Source: Brassica napus (lineage: Eukaryota; Streptophyta; Magnoliopsida; Brassicales; Brassicaceae). Taken from it: a stretch of 64,000 bases of DNA. Below, piece by piece: positions 22,290 through 32,350 of this stretch. The notes below the pieces were generated by a model. That model ran no database searches and was not told the DNA's origin. It was given only the letters and a program-made list of their open reading frames with translations. Where the stretch lies: the NCBI RefSeq assembly GCF_020379485.1, contig NC_063448.1, positions 14,531,726-14,595,725 of the forward strand. Direction: 5' to 3'. Each line of letters opens with the position of its first letter. The first letter of the stretch is position 1. A program made the position numbers and the translations under genes.

Positions 22290-23731
22290 GGGAGGGTGTA
22301 TTCAATTGAGAGTTTCAGGTGATTTGTGTCAAAATGACAAATCCACTATTATTGAAACATGAATTTTAAAAACTCATTTAAAATCCACTGTATTGAACTT
22401 GACATTTTATAAAGTACTCTGAAATCCACTGTTATTGAAAATATTTTAAGTTGTGGAGTTTTCAAGTTTTCAAGTGATTTTAGAGTGTTTGGGGAGAGTT
22501 TCTTAGAGGGGGTTATTGGGAGATGAATTTGTGTAGACTTTGCGAATTTTGAGAGTTGATAGATTTAAAAAAGTTATATGAATTGTGAAAATTTATATAC
22601 ATTGACTTATGAAATTTGATCATAACTTTTTTAGATTGATATAGATTTTCATGAATTTGTATTACCTCTTTTCTATCATTATTTGTAAAATAAATATAGA
22701 ATGATTATAAATTTTCATTATTTATTTTCTAAATCATATAGCATGATTATTTATTTTTTTGCTTTCAAATTAAAAAAAAATACTGATACATACAAAATTG
22801 AACAATTTTCTTAAATAGCCATTTTGAAAGATTTTGTCACAAAAAGAGTATTAAAAAAAAATGACCGAAAGAAGTTTCATTAAAAATATAAAAGACTATT
22901 TTACCCCTTACGGTATATATGTATAAGTAATAAAAAGTAAAAAAATAAAAATTTGTTTTTATATTTTTTTTTTAAATTCAAACATTTTTATAATTTTTAT
23001 AAGATTTCTATTTTATTAAAAAAAAAATTCAAATCTTCTTTTTGAAATTCGAAAATGTTTTCTGAAACTATTTTAAAAATATATATTTTAAAATTATTAA
23101 GATTTGTAAATGTAATTATTATTATTTATACTAAAAATGTAATATTTTTAAAAATAATTAAATATTCAAAAATGTAAAAGTATATAAATTCAATGAATTA
23201 TAGTTTTGAACATATAATTTAGATTTAAGGTGCAATAGATATTTGGTAAGAATAAATACTTTGTTTTCTAGTATTTTTATCACAAGGATTTTGAAAATCA
23301 CATGGATACATATGATATTTTGAAAGTTGAATCTTATGAGTAAAAATGAATAGAATTCATCTCCCAATAACACTAGATTTAGGTAAAATTAGAGAATCAA
23401 TAATAACTAAACTTTTTGAATAACAAGAAATTTGAATGAATTTTGAAAATTCTTAAACCAATAATAATGGATTCTACTAAGATTTTTGAAATCCAAGAAC
23501 CAATAACAATGGATTCTTAAAATTCACAAACTCTACACAAATTCATCTCCCAATAACCCCCCCCCCCCCCCCCTAGTTAAAAAAAAAAATTAAAACTCAA
23601 ATCTCATGGTTTTAGGTGATATTCAAGAATGGTTTAACAAAAAATCATTTTATTCCCTGTAATTCCTTAAAATCATCTAAAACCTTATTAAAAATAAAAT
23701 CACCTCAAATTTTAGATTGAATACACCCCCC
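22290..23731. mobile_element. Inverted-repeat DNA element (outer), possible PIF/Harbinger or Mariner MITE
   Basis: The left end GGGAGGGTGTATTCAATTGAG and the right end, inverted, GGGGGGTGTATTCAATCTAAA are matching termini, next to TA (TTTA left, TAAT right). Both arms show the AAATCCAC/AAATCATC type sequences that commonly accompany this family. Without the inner insertion it is about 375 bp. No coding. Confidence 0.6.
22507..23573. mobile_element. Inverted-repeat DNA element (inner, nested)
   Basis: The left end reads GGGGGTTATTGGGAGATGAA and continues TTTGTGTAGA. The right end, inverted, is the same for about 40 bases except that the G run has expanded to 15 (plus strand C15, about 23559-23573). 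TAG occurs outside both ends. A third, internal copy of the terminus (inverted, about 23349-23371) suggests yet another nested or rearranged copy. AT-rich interior, no ORF. Confidence 0.65.
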
Positions 23732-23918
23732 TAATTTGATTGGTTGTTGATATTTGAATTTTCATTTATTTAATTAAAGTTTTAAAAAAGGAAACTAACT
23801 ATAGAACTACCTAATCTAATCTATATTACCTAATCCAATTTATATTACCATACAAACAATTAAACATTTTAAAAATATAAGAATTAACATAATTTATTTA
23901 TAGAAACAATTAAATATC

Positions 23919-24377
23919 TGATGTCTTGAGATTTTACATGATTTTAAGCATCATTTCCTTACTCATTTAGATCATTTAAGATGCATTTAGAGTCTAATTA
24001 GGTACATAACATATGCATGTGTAGTATTTGAGGTTTGGAAAAGCTCAAGTTGAAGTTTGGAGAGTTTGATGGGCAAGCATGAAGAAAAGTGGCAAGGGCA
24101 AGAAGATGGACCAGGCCGCGGACGATCAGGTTGGACTGGACCAGGCCGCGGAATTGCTCTCGAGAGATCAACCGAGACGGACCATCCCGCGGACGGAAAC
24201 CGCGGACCATCATGCATGAGACTCAAAATCATCAAAGCAAACGTGATCAAATACTTGGTACCTCCCACAAACTTAAATAACACAGTCTCTGTGTTGTCAA
24301 GTAGAGAGAGATACCCAAAAGAGAAAGCTAATATGCAAAAATGAAATGGTATATACAAGGGAAAGTAGAGAAGTACC
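23919..24377 (+). mobile_element. Possible 5' part of a plus-strand Gypsy LTR, or 3' remnant of the minus-strand Gypsy
   Basis: A GC-richer patch (24095-24215) has two direct copies of TGGACCAGGCCGCGGA and two of CGCGGACGGAAACCGCGGAC-type dyads. TGATGTCTTGAG at 23919 could be an LTR start that continues at 28343 on the other side of the minus-strand element. I cannot prove this, since the second element has no visible 3' LTR. Confidence 0.35.
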
Positions 24378-26800
24378 TCAAGTGGAAAGTGGAGAAGGAG
24401 GATCCTTCTCAATGTAGGGGTCTCCACAAGTGATGGTTCCACAATACTCAACATCCAATGGAGACTGAATTGGGTAAGAGACAGCTTTGTTGACATTGAG
24501 GAGTGTGACCTTCTTGTTGGCGAAATCGATACAAGCACCCACAGTAGTAAGGAATGGTGTTCCCAGGATCAATGGAACTCTCTTCTCAGTTGCCATCTTC
24601 AAGACAGTGAGGTCTATAGGGATGGTGCAAGATCCCATCTTCAAAGGGAAATTCTTGATGAGACCAATAGGAGTAGTAGAAGAAGAATCCCCAAACGTGA
24701 GAGAGGAAGTATCTGGCTTCATGTGTTCAATCTCAAGACTCTTCACCATCTCCATTGAGATCACATTCACACTTGCACCAGAATCAACAAGAGCATCATC
24801 AAAGGTGAGCTTACCAAGGGAGCAAGACAATGTGAACTTCCCTTGGGATTCTAGTTTAGGGAGAGACTTTGGTGTGATGGCTGGATCAAGTTTCAAAGTT
24901 GAAATGTTGAGAAGCTCTGCTACTTCTGCTTGGTGGTCTACAATGTCCTTGATGAGCATCATTTGGACATGAGCCTCACGCATACCCGAGATCTCTAGAA
25001 GCTTAACTCCAATATCACTTAGGTCTTTTCTGAACTTGGAAATCACCTTCTTTTGAGCTTTGGTGAGGACCCTTTGTGGAAATGGGAGCTTGTCATAGGG
25101 TGACTGCTCAACCTCAGTGGTGTCCTCCAGCTTGACCTCTTTCAGCTTCTGGTTAGCTCTCTTCGCAACTGGTTTCTCAGCCATGGGTGCATCTCCCTTC
25201 AAAATCTTTACTTCAACCATTTTGTCAGCTTCCTCCACAATCTTTGCTTCAGCTGTTGCTACAATCAGATGCTGAACCTGTTCAATCTCAGTTCCAAACA
25301 CCAATCTTTCAATTTCATCTACCTCTTTCTTGTGGTTACTCAATTCAATCCCTGAAGAAGTGGTAGAGAGGACAACATTGCAATACTCCTTGGGTTTTTG
25401 CTCAGATTTTCCAGGTAGAAACCCTTGCTGACGATTCGGGTGAGTTGTCATGGAAGCAAACTGGTTTTCCAAAGCCCTGAACTTGTTGTTGAGCTCATTG
25501 TAACTTCCATCAATCTTGGAGTGAAGGTTCTTCAACTCATATCCAACCTGCTTTTCACTTCTAGTCTGAGAATCCAAAATCTGTTTCAGTAGAACATCAG
25601 TGCTGCTTTCCTGAGGAGTAGAGGTAGAAGGATTAGCTTGTTGCTGAGAAGACTGGTTCCCTTTGTTGGAGAAACCAGGAGGAGGGTTTTGCTGAGGCTG
25701 ATAGTTGCCTTGCTGGTTGTTCCTAGGCGGATAACCACTCTGTTGGTTGTTAGGATAGGATTTCTGTTGGTAGTTGTTGTACTGAAATTTGGGCTCTTTC
25801 TTGTACCAGCTACCATTGTTGTTGATGAAACACAACTCTTCTTGCCCTTCCAAACCCTCAACTTCATGGACAACATGTGTTGCTTCTTGGTTTGGGTTAC
25901 CAACAAAGTGCAGCTGCTCTTGGGTGGTTTTATCCGCAATGAGGATGTCTATCTTATCCTGTAGAATCTTCAACTCCTTCCTCATCTGCTTTTCATCTGT
26001 TCTACTGCCTCTGTTGTGGTCTCCACTGTAGACTGCATCACTCTTTACCATGTTGTCAACCAGCTCTTCTGCATCTTCTTCAGTTCTCCCCAAGAAGAAC
26101 CCATTGCTAGCTATATCCAGTCTGGCTCTGTACTTAGGAAGAGCACCACGGTAGAATGTGCTCAGCAAGCTTTCTTTAGAGAAACCATGGTGAGGGCATT
26201 GAGCTTGGTAGCCCTTGAATCTCTCCCAGGCTTCACTGAATCCTTCCAAGCCCTTCTATTGAAAGCTGGAGATCTCATTTCTCAGCTTAGCAGTTCTTGA
26301 AGTAGAGAAGAACTTCTCCAAGAATGCTTTCTTGCAGTCATCCCAAGTGGTGATAGAGTCGCTGGGTAGGGACTTCTCCCACTGACGCGCCTTGACCCCC
26401 AAAGAGAAAGGGAATAACTTGAGCTTTAAGGCGTCCTCTGACACACCATTGGTTTTTGACAACCCACAGTAGCTGTCGAACCTGTCCAAGTGATCATATG
26501 GGTCCTCTAGAGCCAAGCCATGATACTTGTTGTTCTCGATCACGTTGAGGAGTCCTGACTTGACCTCAAAGTTGTTGGCTGCCACAGCCGGTGCTCGGAT
26601 TCCCAGTCTATGACCATGAATGTTGGGCCGGTCATAAGTACCAATGGGTCGAGCTGCCCGCGGTTGGTGTTATGCCCCTTGTTGTGGATCTGCCATATCA
26701 ACGTCCAATTCCTGCAAGTGGGCTTGTTGCTCTTCTTCTCTTCTAGCTCTAGCACACTCTCTCTCTAAAGCTCTGAAGAAGAAGAATCAGTAACAAAACA
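24378..26800 (-). pseudogene. Athila-like Ty3/Gypsy gag-protease, inactivated
   Basis: One long minus-strand frame reads from about 26800 down to a stop at 24378-24380, broken by two in-frame stops: TAA near 26668 (after PQQGA) and TAG at 26256-26258 (after EISSFQ). Retrotransposon gag core: FPFSLGVKARQWEKSLP and WERFKGYQAQCPHHG. A Gln/Asn/Pro-rich linker follows (about 25650-25790), then a retropepsin-like domain with DDALVDSGASVNVI (catalytic Asp-Ser-Gly) and LILGTPFL. The frame ends without reverse transcriptase or integrase, so pol is deleted. A gag-protease frame this long with only two stops implies a relatively recent death. Confidence 0.85.
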
Positions 26801-26865
26801 AAATTTAAAATGACTTAGTCTCAAGCAAGTGACTAAATCTCAATGTTTCAATCTACTCAGAATTT

Positions 26866-26878
26866 GGCAACGGCGCCA
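26866..26878 (-). other. Gypsy primer-binding site (tRNA-Asp type)
   Basis: The minus strand reads TGGCGCCGTTGCC, complementary to the 3' end of tRNA-Asp, the primer used by Athila-group elements. It lies 6 bases from the LTR end at 26885. Confidence 0.8.
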
Positions 26879-26884
26879 ATTTGA

Positions 26885-28342
26885 TGTTAGGAGTTTTCAA
26901 GGCTCCTAAGACAAATGTTGTAGTATAAAAGATTGTCGAACCAGTTCTGAGAGATATCAAAGCACTGAGAATGCAAGTACTCACTTAATCTAAGTGCAAC
27001 CAATGATTTAGATGGGTTTTAAAACTATAACTAATTAAAAGGAATAACTAAATGATACTTTCTTGACTAAGGGAAAAGAGAACTCATGGGCATAGGGATT
27101 AGACCTTGGGTGATCAAGTATCGAACTAAGGATGGCAAATGATCAATCGAACTATCAACCTTAAGCCTAGACATAATTCTAAGCAAGCTCTATGTCTAGA
27201 TGAATGCTCATTTGCTAACATATCTCAAACATCAAATGTCTTTGGTTGAATAATATGAAAGCAATCATTACTAACAAGTCTATTAGCTATCTTAGCACTT
27301 TTAACAACAAATGTCTTTGGCAAAGTATACTAAAAGCCTAGGAGAGTTGTCTCAGGCATTTCATCAAACACCTTTTGGGTGGGAAATGTCTATTGATCAA
27401 CTTTTGAGTGGCCAACTCAGAAGATGCATTATGAATACTCTACTAGCAAGGAACAAGAATGATCTACACTAAAACATCCTAGAACTAACCTAATCACCCT
27501 TGATCTCCCTAACCCATGAATTCAAAAGGTGATTACTCACTAATCTCCATGATTCCTCTTAAACCCATATTGGATTTCAGATTAATCATGTAGAGAAATA
27601 GATAAGAAATCAACAATAACACAAGAACATAACAATCAAAATCCAAGAGATGAACTTCTCAAGAGAGTTTTTGTGTATTTCTCAATAGATCAAAAGATAA
27701 TTTGCCTGGTGGCTACCAAAGATGTTTAAAATATAGGTTTTAGAAATGTAAAACGTGCATAATGAAATGACCAAAAGGCCCTTAAGTAAAATAGAAATCG
27801 ACCCAACAATAGACGCGGAGCAACCTCGGCATGTCGCTCCGACAAGTCGCTCCGGCCTTCGGGAGCGACCTCAGTGGGTCGCTCTGAGAGGTCGCTCCGG
27901 GCTTCGCTTCGTGTCGTCTCGCCATAGAGACGCGAGCGACCTCGGGGTGTCGCTTTGGGAGGTCGCTCCGAGAGGGGTGTGAGATGCGAGCGACCTCGGT
28001 GCGTCGCTCTGGGTAAGTCGCTCTGGGCTTCCAACGGGATGAATATGGCGAGCGACTTCACGGGGTCGCTCCAGCTAGGTCGCTCTGAGAGGTGCTTTGG
28101 AGCGACCTCATGACGTCGCTGCGGAACCTCGCTCCCATCCTCTGCTCGTCCAATGATCACCTATTTCACCTCCTTTGAGCTCCAAATGCATCCAAATGTC
28201 CCCAAGAACTCCATGTGGCACTCCAACACCTGATAAAGACTCATGTATGCAAAATGTAACCTAAACATGGCTAAATCCTAATCTATATGATCAAAATGCA
28301 CATGGACGAATGGATAAGATAATGGAAATATGCAAGATATCA
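26885..28342 (-). repeat. 5' LTR of the minus-strand Gypsy element
   Basis: In minus orientation it begins TGATATCTTGCATATTTCC (28342) and ends GAAAACTCCTAACA (26885): TG...CA ends next to the primer site, about 1.46 kb. It contains the GGTCGCTC array. Boundaries are inferred from these ends only, since no second LTR copy is present for comparison. Confidence 0.7.
27800..28136. repeat. GAGCGACCTC / GGTCGCTC array inside the Gypsy LTR
   Basis: About 16-18 copies of the octamer GAGCGACC or its complement GGTCGCTC, mostly in opposed pairs spaced 10-25 bp apart. Each pair can form a hairpin. The 144-codon minus-strand frame through it (Ser-Glu-Arg-Pro repeats) is a by-product of the repeat, not a gene. 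Confidence 0.85.
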
Positions 28343-28872
28343 TTGGCCAACGGCAGTTGATGTCCGAGATGTTTAAGTGGTTAGTAGACTTGTAATTTAT
28401 GCATGCTTGAATGTGTTAGCCAACGGGAGTTGATGTTTGATGCATGACTAGCATAGGGATTATTATCACGGGAGTGGATTAATCTATTTTGAATGAGATT
28501 TAAACCTATAGACTTGTTGATTGTTTTTTTTTGAACATCCTAGATTGAACCTTGATCACCGTATATCAATTATCTTTGCCCATGGATCCATCCTTAGCAT
28601 TTGATTGAAAGTTCGTGCACGTATTTGTTGATTGGATTTGAGATCACCTTGTTTATATTCCTAGGACATTAGCTTGTTACAAAATCATCTATATTCTTGT
28701 TTGCTTAGATTAAGGAAGCTTGTGTATTCTTGGTGTTATAGATCATTAGTTCCTTGTGGATTCGATCCTAAAATGCTACAATGACATACCATTCGATTGT
28801 GGTATTGTTGGCACATTAGGTTCATTGGTGTGTGCTTAAACGCAGTAATCAATTTGGCGCCGTTGCCGGGGA
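28343..28872 (+). mobile_element. 3' part of an LTR plus primer site of a plus-strand Gypsy element
   Basis: The sequence immediately beyond the minus-strand LTR carries two CCAACGGNAGTTGATGT repeats (28346, 28422). It ends near CGCAGTAATCA (about 28851), followed by the tRNA-Asp primer site TGGCGCCGTTGCCGGGGA (28855-28872). Its LTR start is not contiguous, so the minus-strand Gypsy probably inserted into this LTR. Confidence 0.7.
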
Positions 28873-29008
28873 ACTAAGTAGATTTGTCACTAGGATTTCA
28901 AACTTTCTTGAGACTAAGCTTTATTTTCTTATGTTTTATTTTGCTTCGTTTGGTTACTAATTCCCTTTCAAGTGATTGTTCTTTTGCAAGGTACATCCAC
29001 AAGAGAGG

Positions 29009-29435
29009 AAGATCATGTCTTTTGACTTGGAATCAATGCTCAAGGCTATTTTGGAGAGTCAAGAAAGAATGATATCTAGAAGCTCCACATGGAGCTTATG
29101 AACCAACCACCTCATTGGAGTATCAACCAAATGGAGACTTTGGTCAAGGACACCAATATAGATATGGTGAGAGACACCAACCTTGGGATTTAGAGTATGA
29201 AGAACAAGAAGCTAATTTTTCTCAAGCCTCAAATGAAGAAAACATCACCACCATGCTTGAGAAGTTGTTGGAGAATCAAGAAAGAGGAAAAATTGAGATG
29301 GAAAAGCAACTTGATGCTCTTTCCACCAAGATAGATGCTAATGGCAAAGCTCTTAGCTCAAGGTTGGATGGAATTGTAGCACATGTGAAGTCTTTCAACC
29401 ACAACATCTCTCACATGTATATTTACAATGTATGA
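29009..29435 (+). pseudogene. Gypsy gag N-terminal fragment
   Basis: Starts near ATGTCTTTTGACTTGGAATC, 140 bases after the primer site. It reads a gag-like, coiled-coil-rich sequence (MLEKLLENQERGKIEMEKQLDALSTKIDANGKALSSRLDG) after one frameshift near 29090. It ends in AT-rich DNA at about 29420, so the element is truncated with gag-pol gone. Confidence 0.65.
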
Positions 29436-30299
29436 TAATACAAATAGAATCATGTTATATTGCTGTAATAAAATTATGCACATTAATATTAAGTATATAT
29501 GTCTAAAATAATAACTTATTTAAAATGTTTGATATTTTTTCTGATATATTATTAGTTAATAATATAAATTAAATATGTATGTATTAAAATAACTTTTTTT
29601 AAATGAAAGTAATACTTTAAGAAAAAAATATTTTTAAATGAATCAGTGTTTAATAGGATAGTATGATGATTGTAGAGAGTTTAAGGATGCATTTGTTTGG
29701 TTAACCTGAGTGTTATGTTAAACATTAAATCATAAATGTGTGAGAAAATGTGATTTGACAAAATAATGCAAATTTTGTAACTATTTTACTTCTAAATCCT
29801 CTAAAATAAAGTGGTAGACAAACAATGCGAAAGTATAAAGTGTTATAAAATAATTTTTTGTTCATTAATTTTTGGTTTTTATCAATCACAAATTATGTCA
29901 CTTTTGGAAATTTATATTAAAATTTATAGAATTATCACTATATCTCAATAATTTTATTTTTTACAATACCAAGATTTTAAACTATTTATAATAAAAAATT
30001 ATTTTTAGTGGTTGTGATTACTATTCAAAATTATAAAATTATAAACATAATATATAATTTTCATTCAATATTTACATCGGTGAAATTGCAGACAACCACC
30101 TGGTTAATTTTAGAGAACCAACCTTTGGCAAGAGTCTCGAGAAATATTCCAAGGATAAGTATCAATATTCTAAATAATGCTTTCAAGAAGTTAATCAACA
30201 TTACCTAATCCAACTATAGGCAAGAAAGAAAAAAGTTACTCCCATCAAAATATTACCAGTCACGTCATTCTATGATATGCATCGGAATTCTAAATGAAA
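29436..30299. other. AT-rich spacer, nothing recognised
   Basis: About 80% AT, no gene, and no repeat that I could define. Confidence 0.5.
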
Positions 30300-30308
30300 T
30301 ATTATTAA

Positions 30309-30978
30309 CACTTATTCTTGGGTTCACTTCTAAGTTTATCAACCAATAGGATTATGTTATTTTATATTCGATATCTTTTATAAAAGAAAACAAAATATTG
30401 TCAAATTATATTATGTTTTTAAAATTAAAAAATAAAATAAAAAAATAAAAAAAGTACTAATTACACAAAAAAATATTTTTAACGTCGTCAAGAAAAAACT
30501 AAACCTAAATCATAATCCCTAAACCCTAAATTTTAAAATCTAAACTCTTGGGTTAACCTTAAACTCTTGGCTAAACTTAAACCCTCGAATAAATCCTAAA
30601 CTCTAAATCAAAAAATACTAAACACTAAAACACTCAAGGGTTTAGGGTTTAGGGTTTAGGGTTTATGGTTTAGGATTTAGGGTTTAGGGTTTTAATGTTT
30701 AGTGTTTCTGATTTAGAGTTTCTGATTTATCTAAGGGTTTAAGGTTTGCCTAAAGGTTTTGAGTTTTGAATTTAGGGTTTAAGGATTAGGATTTAGAGTT
30801 TAGTGTTTTGCTGATGACTTTTTAAATTTTTTTTCTATAACTACTATTTTTTATATATTTTTATTTTAAAAACATAATATAACTTGACAATATTTTGTTT
30901 CTTTTTATAAAAGATACCGAATTTGAAATAATGAAATATATTGGTTGGTTAATCTAGAGGTTCACCCTAGAATAACTC
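30309..30978. mobile_element. Mutator-like foldback element with telomere-like interior, copy 2
   Basis: Same family as 13459-14210: arms beginning ACTTATTCTTGGGTTCA and ending inverted as GAGTTATTCTAGGG, shared GATATCTTTTATAAAAGAAA-type inner arm, then CCCTAAACCCTAAA units followed by TTTAGGGTTTAGGG units (about 30500-30810). The perfect 9-bp TSD TATTATTAA lies at 30300-30308 and 30979-30987. No ORF. Confidence 0.85.
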
Positions 30979-31004
30979 TATTATTAAAAGAGTAATTGCA
31001 TCTC

Positions 31005-31023
31005 TTTTTTTTTTTTGATCAAC
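31005..31023 (-). mobile_element. Ultra-short poly(A) retroposition scar 2
   Basis: On the minus strand GTTGATC followed by A12, 19 bases in all, between perfect 15-bp copies of GAGTAATTGCATCTC (30990-31004 and 31024-31038). It lies just outside the foldback element, whose right TSD ends at 30987. Confidence 0.7.
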
Positions 31024-31282
31024 GAGTAATTGCATCTCATATACACCAATAAGCGCTATATTTGCTGGAAAGGAAAATACCTTTTTGCGCTGACGTGTTT
31101 TTTCTAAATAGCAATTCTACCCCTACCTAGTCTATACTAAACTCATCTGTTCGAAAAATTATACACTCATATATCAATAACTTTACACATATTTTTAAAA
31201 CCTTACTAGATCTTGACGGGTATATTGTTTGTTTTGTTTTTTCGGTATATTTTTTATATATAGCTTAAAATGAATATCACCC

Positions 31283-31308
31283 CGTTTCTGGTTGAACAAA
31301 AAAAAAAA
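31283..31308 (+). mobile_element. Ultra-short poly(A) retroposition scar 3
   Basis: CGTTTCTGGTTGAAC plus an A11 tail, 26 bases, between 11-bp copies of GAATATCACCC (31272-31282 and 31309-31319). Confidence 0.68.
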
Positions 31309-31319
31309 GAATATCACCC

Positions 31320-32261
31320 GTTCCACATTCATAAAATCAGTTAAATGTAAAAAGTAGTTAAATGAAATAGGTATGTGTTTTGCTCGTAGGAAGCAACAAA
31401 CATAACAATATACAATTTAGTTATCAATATTATTTAGTATATGAACTTTAAGATTTTTAAAATAATTTCAATGGGTTATTCGAACCATAACTAAAATTTA
31501 AAAATATCTGAATGAGGCTAAAATATTAAACTCCGAAAACCCAAAATCCGAATTAGATCCTAACCAAATCGGAATGAGTACTCGAACGACCACCCCTAAT
31601 TTTTGTATAAGATATTGTATAGGTTTAGACACATTTATCCAGAACCAAAAAACAAAAACCAAATGTAAACCTAATTCGTAAATAATCAAGTGAATCATAT
31701 ATCTCTGGAACCAAAAAATTGAATTGAACGGAACCAAACCGCTAACCAAAGAGGTATCCAAAATTTTAAAATGGAATTATATACCCACAAATATTAATTA
31801 TACTTAATTTTTAAATAGTTAAATATACTAAAAATACTATTTATTAACAAAATTACCCGAATATTTTTATCCATAAATTTAAAATTATCTAAATTATTTG
31901 ATATTTTTATTCAAACCGTCCGATATTTAAAGCTGGTATAATTATTTATTTATTTGTAAACATAGTTATTGATACTATGAATATAAATGCTATTAATTGT
32001 TATTGATAATGTATATACAGAATGGTATCAGGCATGCGAAAATCAAAGCATCTAATAGATGAATTGGTTGTTGTCAATGATTGTAGTCGAATACTTTTTC
32101 CACTCAAAGTAATGCATCCCGAAATGATAGGAAGTAAAGGGAAGAAGAGGTTATTTTTTTCATTTTTTTTCATCAGGAGGTTATAAAATAACCAGGGAAA
32201 AGGAGGTTATAATATATATATATACATGTCATGGCAGTTAAATTTTTAAGAAAGTGGGTTA
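31320..32261. other. AT-rich spacer with degenerate DNA-element fragments
   Basis: Scattered CCGAAAACCCAAAATCCGAAT and CGACCACCCCTAA (hAT-terminus-like, about 31588-31600) suggest a decayed hAT fragment. No gene. AT repeat at 32209-32224. Confidence 0.4.
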
Positions 32262-32320
32262 TAAATAATTGGACCAAACAAATATCAATTGGTCATACAG
32301 GACTTTTAATAGAATAGACT
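32262..32320. repeat. Diverged direct repeat, copy 1 (copy 2 at 33617-33676)
   Basis: ATAAATAATTGGACCAAACA and the following TATCAATTGGTCATACAGGACTTTTAATAG recur 1.36 kb downstream with about 85% identity. The upstream GGAGGTTA contexts also match. The region between may be a degraded insertion or a segmental duplication. Confidence 0.5.
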
Positions 32321-32328
32321 AGATTTTG

Positions 32329-32350
32329 ACCCGCCCTTTAAAGGGCGGGT
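32329..32350. repeat. Perfect 22-bp palindrome
   Basis: Arms ACCCGCCCTTT and AAAGGGCGGGT abut without a loop, preceded by TAGACTAGATTTTG. The only GC-rich spot in several kb of AT-rich DNA. The context resembles terminal hairpins of Helitron-like repeats, but no CTRR end is clear. Confidence 0.6.

Noticed and set aside
23987..24538. 183-codon minus-strand frame resembling a continuation of Gypsy pol or an envelope-like product
   Set aside because: It overlaps the end of the gag-protease frame in another phase and has no RT, integrase or envelope signature.
27800..28136. CRISPR-like spaced repeat
   Set aside because: Repeat is an 8-mer with irregular spacing in a plant LTR; no cas genes, and the host is eukaryotic.
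27726..28160. 144-codon minus-strand frame rich in Ser-Glu-Arg-Pro
   Set aside because: Produced by the GAGCGACC/GGTCGCTC array of the Gypsy LTR; composition follows the repeat period, no domain.
32150..32200. Another very short T-tract insertion flanked by AGGTTAT
   Set aside because: Direct repeat is only 7-8 bp and the motif occurs a third time nearby, so chance or slippage is likely.
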